Source of the DNA: Candidatus Atribacteria bacterium | GTDB lineage: Bacteria > Atribacterota > Atribacteria > Atribacterales > Atribacteraceae | Assembly (NCBI GenBank): GCA_026390275.1 | Contig: JAPLGF010000255.1 | Coordinates: 1-20,847 of the forward strand | Length of the DNA: 20,847 nucleotides | Direction: 5' to 3' | In this document: positions 1 to 7,338 of the stretch, one piece after another | Position numbering within the stretch: the first letter of the stretch is position 1 | Layout of the letters: every line of letters starts with the position of its first letter | The notes under the pieces: model-generated | What the model was told of the DNA's origin: nothing | Seen by the model: only the letters and a program-made list of their open reading frames with translations | The model's database searches: none | Program-made: the position numbers and the translations under genes

Positions 1-1290
1 ACTGGCCAAAATGACATTGATACAGACACTCTTCCCGGATCCGGTGGCACCAGCAATGAGAAGATGGGGCATGTCTCGCAGGTCACAGATGAGGGGCTTG
101 CCCACCACGTCTTTCCCGATGACAATGGAAAGCGGTGAGGAATCCTGAAGGAACAGATCGGTTTCCAATAAATCTTTTATCGCCACCATTTCTTTGTTTT
201 CATTGGGGATTTCAATTCCTACTGCAGATCGTCCCGGAATGGGGGCTTCGATGCGAACTGCGGCGGTGGCGAAGGCCAGGGCGATGTCATTGGACAAGCT
301 GACGATTTTATTGACCTTAATTCCCGGGGCCGGCTGGAATTCATAACGAGTAATGGTGGGACCCACCCGGACGTTGATCACTTTACCGGGAACATTGAAT
401 TCGATAAATGTTTGCTCCAATTTTTTGATTCCATAGGTGATCTCCTCCCGGGTGACTTTCTCGGCTCGCCCGGGATACATTTTGAGAAGGCCGGTATCGG
501 GAAAGCTCCACCCCTTCCCTTCCTTGAGGGTGATTTTCTTTTTGATGGGAAAGGAGAGGGATTTTCGTTTTTCGGGAACCGGCTTGACGGGTGCTGATTT
601 TTCTGAAGGGGACGGATGCAGGTCATCGGTCTCAAATATCTCCCCTTCGTCAGAAAAGAGGGTATTCTCTTTTTTCACCGTTGGGGAAGGAGAAACGGTC
701 ACGGTATTGATACGGGGGTGATCAACTTCTCGCTTTTTCGGGAAAGGGGTCGATATGACGGATTCGCTCTCTTCCGGTTCCAGAGTGGGGAGATGAGGAA
801 GAAATTTTTTCCATCCCTTGAAGAAAGAGTAACAGGACCAGACCCACTTCCCTTCACCAATGATGAAGGTACTGACAAAAGAAAGAAGGAGAAGGACCAG
901 GAACATGCCAGTGGTTCCTAAATAGGTATTCAAAAGCCGGAACAAGAAGAGTCCCATCCACCCCCCAAATTCACCGGTGTTCAGACGAAAGCTGGAATCT
1001 GATGATTTCCACTGGCTGATGGTCAGAAAGATGAGAAACCAGAGGGTGATCCCGGTGATTCGGCTGAGACTCCGGAATCGACCGGGATGCTGGAAGGTAT
1101 AAATTTCATAGGAAAGGTAAGCGATATAAAAAGGGAGAATGTAGGCACCAACGCCAAAGAGAAAAAGAAAGGCGTTCTTTATCAGTTCCCCTAATATTCC
1201 GACATCAAACGACGCCAGTGCCAGAAATGAGTAAACGGAAAAAATAACCAGTATGGTAACGAGAATAACCTTGTTTTTTTTTGAAAGCAT
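1..1290 (-). CDS. ftsK: DNA translocase FtsK/SpoIIIE family, N-terminal part (cut by window edge)
   Basis: This is a membrane-anchored ATPase that pumps double-stranded DNA during chromosome segregation and division. The frame is open for exactly 430 codons from an ATG at 1290 to the window edge, so the rest of the motor and the gamma domain lie outside. About four hydrophobic segments fall near residues 7-27, 33-55, 68-85 and 120-140. A charged and proline-rich linker runs to about residue 245. The start of the motor then reads with conserved family blocks (GPTITRYEFQPAPGIKV, APIPGRSAVGIEIPN, MPHLLIAGATGSGKS). The Walker A motif GATGSGKS is at residues 414-421. There is no clear Shine-Dalgarno sequence before the ATG. 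The gene follows pnp after a 146-nt gap that holds a heptamer repeat. The family call is firm; the exact start is less sure. Confidence 0.95.
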   Translation of the reverse strand, partial: MLSKKNKVILVTILVIFSVYSFLALASFDVGILGELIKNAFLFLFGVGAYILPFYIAYLSYEIYTFQHPGRFRSLSRITGITLWFLIFLTISQWKSSDSSFRLNTGEFGGWMGLFLFRLLNTYLGTTGMFLVLLLLSFVSTFIIGEGKWVWSCYSFFKGWKKFLPHLPTLEPEESESVISTPFPKKREVDHPRINTVTVSPSPTVKKENTLFSDEGEIFETDDLHPSPSEKSAPVKPVPEKRKSLSFPIKKKITLKEGKGWSFPDTGLLKMYPGRAEKVTREEITYGIKKLEQTFIEFNVPGKVINVRVGPTITRYEFQPAPGIKVNKIVSLSNDIALAFATAAVRIEAPIPGRSAVGIEIPNENKEMVAIKDLLETDLFLQDSSPLSIVIGKDVVGKPLICDLRDMPHLLIAGATGSGKSVCINVILAS

Positions 1291-1329
1291 GATATCACAA
1301 GAAAACCGGACGACTACCCCAAAAATACC

Positions 1330-1364
1330 GTGAGTAGTGAGTCGCGAGTAGTGAGAAGTTAAAA
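1330..1364. repeat. Degenerate heptamer tandem repeat, five units
   Basis: Five consecutive 7-nt units occur on the plus strand, close to GTGAGTA, and they grade into GTGAGAA and GTTAAAA. A related array with the same first unit and a similar ending lies at 4562-4596. The array occupies the ftsK-pnp gap (1291-1436). The rest of that gap shows no convincing gene or terminator. Confidence 0.7.
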
Positions 1365-1436
1365 AGTAAACACAACATAAAAGAATCTCAAGACCATTTT
1401 CATTCCTCTGATGGTGCCTGGAACGGACATGGTTGG

Positions 1437-3459
1437 CTACTCTCTTCTCGGGTTACGATGGAATCTTTCTTTGGGGTGAGATGGGGTTTTCGGATCCGAT
1501 GATGAATCGGTTAAGGTGTCCTTATGGCTCACGGAAACCTTGCCTGATGAATCGATGCCGATCACTTTGACCAGAAGATCATCGCCAGTTTTCACCACGT
1601 CTTCGGTTTTCCGGACTCTTTCCCGGGCGAGCTGGGATATGTGACAGAGACCTTCCCGGCCGGGAAAAATTTCCACGAATGCCCCGAAATCGGTGGTCCG
1701 GGTGACCTTACCCAGGTAGACTTTTCCGATTTCCACATCCTGGGTGATATTTCGAATCATTTCCATCGCTTTTTCTCTTCCCTCTTCACTCCGGGAAAAG
1801 ATGATGACTTTTCCGTCATCCTGGATGTCAATGGTGGCACCGGTTTCCTCGATGATCTTTTTGATGACTTTTCCACCCGGTCCGATCACTGCCCCGATGC
1901 GGTCGGGATTGATTTCCAGAATCTCGATTTTCGGGGCATAGCCGGAGAGTACGGACCGTGAGCTATTGATGGTGGCATCCATGATGTCCAAGATGTGCAA
2001 CCGTCCAGCATGGGCTTCCCAGAGGGCCTTATCCAGGATTTCCCAGCTCAGTCCCTGGTTTTTGATATCCAACTGGATGGCGGTGATTCCATTTCGGCTC
2101 CCGGCCACTTTGAAATCCATCTCCCCGAAATGATCTTCGGAACCCAGGATATCACGCAGGAGTATCTGTTTCTCTCCCTTTTGCATCAATCCAATCGATA
2201 GACCAGCACAGGCATTGCGAATCGGTACTCCGGCGTCCATCAGAGAGAGGCTTCCCCCGCAGACGGTAGCCATAGAAGAGGAACCATTGGACTCCAAGAT
2301 TTCCGAAACCAACCGGACCGTGTAGGGGAACTCTGCTTCCGGTGGGAGGAAGTACTCCAGGGCTCGTTCGGCGAGAGCACCGTGACCGATTTCTCTCCGT
2401 CCCGGACCCCGCATCGGTTTCACTTCACCGGTGCTGTAGGGTGGGAAGTTGTAATGAAGCATAAACCGTTTGGCTTCTTCATCTTGCAGCCCGTCAACCT
2501 TCTGCCCTTCGCTGGTGGCACCCAGGGTGGTGACAACCAGTGCTTGGGTCTGACCCCGGGTGAAAAGGGCCGAACCATGAGTACGGGGAAGGATTCCAAC
2601 TTCACATTCGATGGGTCGAATTTCGTCTGGACGTCTTCCATCCTGTCTCACACCAGTGGTAAAAAGGAGATCCTGGATCTGTTCTTCATTGATGGTTTCC
2701 CAGATATAGACCAGACCACTCCTGGTCTCAAACTGTTTTTGCACCTCTACTTTTGCCGCCTGGTAAAGGGCGGAGAGGGTTTTTTGTCGTTCGGTTTTTT
2801 CCAGGATGGAAACGGCTTCCTTCACCTTATCTTGGTAATGAGTACGTACCCACTCTTCCATGGGCGCGAGGTGGACGGGAGGCTGAACTGTTATTTTGGG
2901 TTTTCCCCATTTCGTCATTAAGTCTTTTTGAGAGACGATTATCCGGAGAATGTGTTCATACCCCATTTTCATGGCCTGGGTGACATCTTTTTCTGAGACT
3001 TCTTTTGCTTCGGCTTCGATCATGGTGATTCCCTGCTCGGATCCCGCCATGATCATATCCAGCCGACTGGAAACTAGTTGTCCCAGCGAGGGATTGATGA
3101 TGAAATCGTCTCCCAGGATTCCAATCCGGCACGCACCGATCGGACCTTGAAAGGGAACTTCCGAGATACTGAGAGCTAAGGATGCTCCCATGATACCCAG
3201 AACTTCTGGTGGATTATTTTCATCGACAGAGAGAACGGTGGCCACCACCTGAATATCGTTTCGGAAGAGCGGTGAGAACAGGGGACGGATCGAACGGTCA
3301 ATCAGTCGTCCGCTCAGAATGGCATCGGTCCGCGGTCTTCCTTCCCGTTTTATCTCCATGACGAACCAGGACAGATCCACCAGCTTGTTTTGCCAGCTTC
3401 CCCTGTTCGACGATACAACTTGTCTTTCCAAATTCAATTTCCGCTCTGTTTATAGTCAA
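1437..3459 (-). CDS. pnp: Polyribonucleotide nucleotidyltransferase (PNPase), frame broken near the 5' end
   Basis: PNPase degrades RNA 3'-to-5' by phosphorolysis and acts in mRNA turnover, often within a degradosome. The long open frame (1437-3437, 666 codons) starts inside the first RNase PH domain. It then carries the helical domain, the second RNase PH domain, a KH domain (GPGG at residues 519-522 of this frame) and an S1 domain (about 570-640). The metal-binding and catalytic residues are present in EDHFGEMDFK. The true N-terminus is in another frame: from a TTG at 3459 it reads TINRAEIEFGKTSCIVEQG and then KLAKQAGGSVLVRHGD, the family's usual opening. About 40 residues that should follow are missing, and the frame changes near 3350. 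Strong SD GGGGAGG lies just before TTGTTG at 3457-3462, very close to the start. It directly follows rpsO. Confidence 0.93.
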
Positions 3460-3469
3460 CAACCTCCCC

Positions 3470-3739
3470 TTATTTTCTCAATGATAATTTTTCGAGAATC
3501 GAATAATACCGATTCATCTGATACTTCTTCAGATAGTTCAAGAGCCTTCTTCTCTGCCCAACCATCATAAAAAGTCCCCGTCGGGAATGAAAATCCTTGG
3601 AATGGACCTTCAGATGCTCGGTGAGTTGCCGAATTCGTTCGGTGAGAAGGGCAATCTGGACTTCCGGTGAGCCGGTATCGCCGTCATGCGTTTTAAACAG
3701 GTCTATAACTTCGACTTTTTTTTCATTCGTCAGTGCCAA
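3470..3739 (-). CDS. rpsO: 30S ribosomal protein S15
   Basis: S15 is a primary 16S rRNA-binding protein that nucleates the platform of the small subunit. The 89-residue product has the family's full length and its signatures: HDGDTGSPEVQIALLTERI near residues 18-36, HSKDFHSRRGL near 46-56, and RRRLLNYLKK. The start is a TTG giving MALTNEKK, which matches the usual MALT-type beginning; only a weak AGG precedes it. It overlaps the end of the ribF reading frame by 17 nt. That overlap is probably not natural, because ribF seems to have lost its 3' end. The pnp SD begins right after its TAA stop. The rpsO-pnp pair is conserved across bacteria. Confidence 0.97.
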   Translation of the reverse strand: MALTNEKKVEVIDLFKTHDGDTGSPEVQIALLTERIRQLTEHLKVHSKDFHSRRGLFMMVGQRRRLLNYLKKYQMNRYYSILEKLSLRK

Positions 3740-4544
3740 TTGAACCTACAATGATATTTTTCCTTTCGGGGAGGTGAACTTCTACGATCCGGCGGGAATC
3801 CTGCTCCACCGTGGGCTTGGTTCCGGTATAGATGAGGGCAGGAAAGAAAGTCTGGTTTATTCTGCCAGTTCCAAAGTACACTCCATAGGGAGGAAGGAGC
3901 TTACGGGACGACGGATAGATGTTGGCGGTGGGAAACCCCAGGTTTCTCCCGATCTTGTTTCCCCGGACCACTTTTCCCCGAATGCAAAAGGAGTATCCCA
4001 GGAAGGAATTGGCCAGTTCGATGGCACCGTTCTCCAGCTGCTTCCGGATGAGAGTGCTGGAGATCATTCGGTTATCCTGATGAACGGAAGGGAAAATGAA
4101 GGTTTCCACCCCCTGCTGGTCAAAGAAGTGGCGAAGGAGCTGGGTGTCACCCTGACCCCGGAATCCAAAGCGGAAATTTTCCCCGGTAAAAATGGCGACG
4201 GGATGAAAGGCCTCTTGAATGGAGTGGAGAAAAATTTCCGGATCGGTGTGCCGGAGAGCATTTTGAAAACGAAGGAAGCACATCTCACTTCCCGGGTACC
4301 ATTTTTGGAAAAGACAATATTTCTCCTGGTAAGTGGTGATGTATTTCAATTTCTTTTGACTGCTGATGAAATTACGGGGATGGGGATAAAAAGTGATGAT
4401 CTGAAACGGGATATGTCGTTGCCGGGATAAATGGTACCCGGCGCCGATCACCTTTTGATGGCCCCGGTGGATTCCGTCAAAAAATCCCAGGGCGAGAATG
4501 GATGGGGGATGAGCGTTTTTCAGTCCTCTCAAAAAAAACATCAT
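3723..4544 (-). CDS. ribF: Bifunctional riboflavin kinase/FAD synthetase, C-terminus apparently lost
   Basis: RibF converts riboflavin to FMN and then FAD in the cytoplasm. The adenylyltransferase half shows GFFDGIHRGH at residues 20-29, GENFRFGFRG at 121-130 and the ISSTLIR motif at 161-167. The kinase half shows GKVVRGNKIGRNLGFPTANI at 190-209 and the catalytic VEVHL block at 254-258. After VEVHL the family normally continues for about 40 more residues to a C-terminal helix. Here the frame runs for only 15 unrelated residues and stops inside rpsO, so a 3' block is probably missing at about 3762-3775. Length is 273 residues against about 300-315 usual. The start is the first of two ATGs at 4544, with SD GGTGAAG just upstream. 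Confidence 0.93.
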   Translation of the reverse strand: MMFFLRGLKNAHPPSILALGFFDGIHRGHQKVIGAGYHLSRQRHIPFQIITFYPHPRNFISSQKKLKYITTYQEKYCLFQKWYPGSEMCFLRFQNALRHTDPEIFLHSIQEAFHPVAIFTGENFRFGFRGQGDTQLLRHFFDQQGVETFIFPSVHQDNRMISSTLIRKQLENGAIELANSFLGYSFCIRGKVVRGNKIGRNLGFPTANIYPSSRKLLPPYGVYFGTGRINQTFFPALIYTGTKPTVEQDSRRIVEVHLPERKNIIVGSIGTDE

Positions 4545-4561
4545 TCTTCACCGAGAAAACA

Positions 4562-4596
4562 GTGAGTAGTGAAAAGTGAGAAACGAGAAGTTGAAA
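4562..4596. repeat. Degenerate heptamer tandem repeat, five units
   Basis: Five 7-nt units in register start with GTGAGTA and drift to GTGAGAA and GTTGAAA. They are related in sequence and layout to the array at 1330-1364. The array fills most of the first half of the ribF-truB gap (4545-4644). The remainder of that gap holds only a 10-bp palindrome, GGTCATGACC, at 4613-4622. Confidence 0.7.
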
Positions 4597-4644
4597 ACAA
4601 ACGAATAAAGTCGGTCATGACCAGTTTCTGATAGGGTGATTTGT

Positions 4645-5529
4645 TCATAAGTACATGATTTGCGGTTTAAACATTTTTTTCTCTCCGTCGGCCCGAACCA
4701 GTCCGATGAATTGTTGATCCTGCATGACTTTCAGTATCTGCCCACTTTCCACTGGCATGTTCTCCGGGAACGGTAAAAAAGCCCCCTGCCGAAGTTTACG
4801 GATGTCACTCTCTTCCACTGGAAGAGCTGGTATCCAGTAGAGGGCTTCACCCGGTGGGATGGAATGATGGAGAAGGTTCTCCCGGTCCACGCCGGGACGC
4901 TGAACATCGACGCTCTCTTCGATGGAGTACTGCCCCACTCTTTCCCGCCGGAGAGAGGCGAGAAATGCCCCGGTTCCCACTGCTTCTCCCATCTCGTGAG
5001 CGATACTCCGAATATAGGTTCCACTGGAACATTCCACCACGATTTCCATTTCGGGAAACAGGCCAGCTTCGATGCGCTGGATGGTGAGTTCCTGGATAAT
5101 GATTTCTTTTTTGAGAATGGGTGTCGTTTCTCCCCTTCTGGCATACCAGTAGAGAGGATGGCCCAGGAATTTCGTTGCTGAAAAAGGGGGAATCGTTTGA
5201 ATCATCCTTCCTTGAAAATGGGATGCCACTTCCACCAGTGTCTCCCGGGAAAGAGGCTGTTCAGAAAAGCGAGTCACCTTTCCCTGGACATCGTAAGTGT
5301 CGGTGGAGATCCCAAAACGAATCACCGCCCGATAGGTTTTGGGGAGATCCTGGAAGAGAGCGGTTAAACGCGTGGCTTCCCCCCAACAGACCAGGATCAC
5401 ACCCCGGGCAAAAGGATCCAACGTCCCGGTGTGACCGGCTTTCTCAGAAAGCACCCTCCGGACGTGTTCCACCAGGTCATGGGAAATGGTTCCCACCGTT
5501 TTATAGATATTAAGAATTCCGCCCAACAT
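4645..5529 (-). CDS. truB: tRNA pseudouridine(55) synthase TruB
   Basis: TruB converts U55 of the tRNA T-loop to pseudouridine. I chose the ATG at 5529, which gives MLGGILNIYKTVG, the family's standard opening, and 294 residues. A TTG at 5562 would add 11 residues with no family match and no SD. The catalytic aspartate is D38 in GHTGTLDPFARGV. The fold continues with YRAVIRFGISTDTYDVQG and GTYIRSIAHEMGEAVG. The last 60 or so residues form a PUA-like domain (IRKLRQGAFLPF to FKPQIMYL). The start overlaps the end of nrnA by 20 nt and has no clear SD, so translational coupling is likely. A 100-nt gap with a repeat separates it from ribF. Confidence 0.95.
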   Translation of the reverse strand: MLGGILNIYKTVGTISHDLVEHVRRVLSEKAGHTGTLDPFARGVILVCWGEATRLTALFQDLPKTYRAVIRFGISTDTYDVQGKVTRFSEQPLSRETLVEVASHFQGRMIQTIPPFSATKFLGHPLYWYARRGETTPILKKEIIIQELTIQRIEAGLFPEMEIVVECSSGTYIRSIAHEMGEAVGTGAFLASLRRERVGQYSIEESVDVQRPGVDRENLLHHSIPPGEALYWIPALPVEESDIRKLRQGAFLPFPENMPVESGQILKVMQDQQFIGLVRADGEKKMFKPQIMYL

Positions 5530-6544
5530 TGGCCCGGATCTTCGAGGAATTGGTATTTTCAAATTCTTCGGGAGAAATCAGATACTGTCGAATACAATCG
5601 GTGACGGTCTGACGAACGGAAAGAAAATTCCCCTTCAGTTTAAAACCAGCCGCTTTGTGGTGCCCACCCCCCTCGAAAAAATGGGCCAGGGGAAGGATGT
5701 TACGTTGACCCTGTGAACGGAGGCTGATTTTGAAGTTGTCACGATCCACTTCCCGGATGAAGACCGAGATTTCGGATCCCGGGATGTACAACCCATAATC
5801 GACGATTCCCTCGGCGTCTTCTTCCGTGGCTCCACATGCTCGAAAATCGTCCTGCAGGTGGTATATCACACCAAAATTTGCATGGGGATCATAGTACAGG
5901 TGGTTGAGAGCCACCCCTAAGAGTTTGAGGGCTTCCTGGCGTCGGTATTTGAACACATATCGCATGATGGAAGCCACGGAAGCACCGGCGGCGGTCAACT
6001 CTTCAATGATTGGGAGGAGGGTGCTGTTGAGTTCGGTGTACTGAAACCCGCCGGTATCGGTGATGAGTCCGGTGAGAAGACCGGTGGCAATGTTCCGATC
6101 AATTTTTTCTCCCAGTTCCTTCACCAGTTGATAAATGAGAATGGTGGTCGACGGATAGTTAGGAACGACATAATTCAGATCCCCGAAGGAAGAGTTATCC
6201 GGATGGTGATCGATGTTGATGACCGTTTTGCATTTTTCCAGGAGCTGCTGGGGTAGACCCAGGCGCTGGGGGTTCGAACAATCAACGACAAAAAAAACAG
6301 CATTTTTAAAATTTACCTGGTTGGTAATGCTACTGACGGGTTTAATTTGTTCGATAAAAGGGAGATAGTGGTAGAAGTACGGAACGGTTTCATCATACAG
6401 CATGACCACATTTTTCGACTGGTTGAATAAAATCGCATAGAGAGCGATCATGGAACCGAGTCCGTCACCATCGATATTTTGATGGGATGAAATGATAAAA
6501 TGCTCGTTTTTAATAATGGTCTGCACAATTTCCTGACTATCCAT
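5510..6544 (-). CDS. nrnA: DHH/DHHA1 family phosphoesterase, NrnA-like (oligoribonuclease / pAp phosphatase)
   Basis: NrnA-like enzymes degrade nanoRNAs and dephosphorylate 3'-phosphoadenosine 5'-phosphate. The 344-residue product has the DHH core: H21 with D25 and D27 in HQNIDGDGLGS, then D89 in VDCSNPQRLG, DHH at 112-114, and D163 in GLITDTGG. The DHHA1 substrate-binding motif GGGHHKAAGF is at 292-301. The family usually has proline before DGD; here it is isoleucine, a mild variation. The gene sits between rbfA (3 nt away) and truB (20-nt overlap), the position it has in many clostridial clusters. Whether it acts on nanoRNA, pAp or both cannot be read from sequence. Confidence 0.92.
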   Translation of the reverse strand: MDSQEIVQTIIKNEHFIISSHQNIDGDGLGSMIALYAILFNQSKNVVMLYDETVPYFYHYLPFIEQIKPVSSITNQVNFKNAVFFVVDCSNPQRLGLPQQLLEKCKTVINIDHHPDNSSFGDLNYVVPNYPSTTILIYQLVKELGEKIDRNIATGLLTGLITDTGGFQYTELNSTLLPIIEELTAAGASVASIMRYVFKYRRQEALKLLGVALNHLYYDPHANFGVIYHLQDDFRACGATEEDAEGIVDYGLYIPGSEISVFIREVDRDNFKISLRSQGQRNILPLAHFFEGGGHHKAAGFKLKGNFLSVRQTVTDCIRQYLISPEEFENTNSSKIRANVGRNS

Positions 6545-6547
6545 TCT

Positions 6548-6901
6548 TCATCTCTCGTCCTTTTTTTCGATTTGATTCAGCAATTCAATGACCTGGCAAG
6601 CTTTTTCTAAGCTGGTGTCGTAGATGAATTCCAGTTCTGGCATATACCGGAGTTGCAGATGCGGCGCCAAATTGCTTTTAATGAATCCTGATGCCTTCTG
6701 CAAAGCATGGAAATACTCCTCGGTTTGTTCTTTTTCGTTCGGATTACTCACGTAAATCCGGGCCAGTTTCAAGTCGGGGGTGACATTTACATGGGTGATG
6801 ATGAGTCGCTTCAGACGTTGATCCTCCGCGGAAGAATACATGATTTTGGATATTTCTCTTTTTATCAATTCGGCAATGCGTTGCATTCGGTGTTCTTTCA
6901 C
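6548..6901 (-). CDS. rbfA: 30S ribosome-binding factor A
   Basis: RbfA binds the 30S subunit late in assembly and helps 16S rRNA maturation. The 117-residue protein has the family's usual size and pattern: RIAELIKREISKIM at the N-terminus, LIITHVNVTPDLKLARIYVS in the middle, and LQLRYMPELEFIYDTSLE near the end. The start is a GTG at 6901 preceded by GAAGGGTGA at 7-nt spacing. An internal ATG five codons later is possible but poorly placed. Downstream nrnA follows after 3 nt. Upstream, a 155-nt gap with a repeat separates it from ylxP. Confidence 0.94.
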   Translation of the reverse strand: MKEHRMQRIAELIKREISKIMYSSAEDQRLKRLIITHVNVTPDLKLARIYVSNPNEKEQTEEYFHALQKASGFIKSNLAPHLQLRYMPELEFIYDTSLEKACQVIELLNQIEKKDER

Positions 6902-6992
6902 TGATCATTCACCCTTCTTTCTAATAAGACCACCATGCTCATTTCCGTAAATATCAAAGAAACCAAAAATCCTCTTTCCAGGAATGAAAATA

Positions 6993-7035
6993 CCCCCCTC
7001 ACCCTACCCTCCGGTAAGGGGCGAGGTAGAAAGGG
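6993..7035. repeat. CCCTACCCT-type imperfect inverted repeat
   Basis: A C-rich arm containing CCCTCACCCTACCCT is followed by a G-rich arm containing GGTAAGGGGCGAGG. The core TACC-CTCC-GGTA is perfect and the stem extends outward with bulges. A relative lies at 20784-20825. It occupies the middle of the rbfA-ylxP gap (6902-7056). It could be a mobile REP/MITE-like repeat or a processing hairpin. There is no T-tract that would make it a classical terminator. Confidence 0.6.
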
Positions 7036-7056
7036 AACACATCATTTTCAGGGAAG

Positions 7057-7338
7057 TTAATAAATCTGGACTTCTACCTTTATGATTTCATAACGGTCAT
7101 CCTCTTCGACAAAACGGGTGACCTGATCCATAATCTGATGAATCGCGGTTTCGTCTTCACTCACAAAGGCTAACCCGAGTTCTCCCAAGTTCCAGCGCTG
7201 ATCGGAATGGAGCTCGACCACCGAGACATTGAAGCGGTTCTTGAGTCGTTGTTTCACCGAATTCATGACCCGTCGCTTGTCTTTAAGGGAGAAGCTTTCG
7301 GGAATCAAAATCTGGAGGTGACAGGAACCGGTTCGCAT
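7057..7338 (-). CDS. ylxP: DUF503 family protein YlxP
   Basis: This small conserved protein of uncertain role is encoded beside infB and rbfA in many bacteria and is thought to be linked to ribosome function. The 93-residue product shows the family pattern: CHLQILIPESFSLKDKRRVM, the block VELHSDQRWNLGELGLAFVS, and a C-terminal stretch ending KVEVQIY. The ATG shares one base with the infB stop (TAATG), with SD GGGAGG close upstream, which points to tight coupling. No catalytic residues are known. Confidence 0.92.
   Translation of the reverse strand: MRTGSCHLQILIPESFSLKDKRRVMNSVKQRLKNRFNVSVVELHSDQRWNLGELGLAFVSEDETAIHQIMDQVTRFVEEDDRYEIIKVEVQIY

Noticed and set aside
2382..2921. Long plus-strand open frame of about 180 codons inside pnp
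   Set aside because: It is antisense to the conserved PNPase frame, has no domain, and similar antisense frames occur across other genes here.
3580..3600. GGAATGAAAATCC as a third copy of the sequence flanking the C-rich repeats
   Set aside because: Here it is the reverse complement of the conserved DFHS codons of rpsO, so the match is explained by coding sequence.
1330..4596. Heptamer arrays as CRISPR or other spacer-containing arrays
   Set aside because: Units are 7 nt and contiguous with no spacers, and no cas genes are in the window.
4613..4622. Palindrome GGTCATGACC as an operator
   Set aside because: It is a single 10-bp palindrome with no promoter beside it; too short to support.
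5530..5562. Longer truB start at TTG 5562
   Set aside because: It adds residues without family similarity, has no SD and would enlarge the nrnA overlap to 53 nt.
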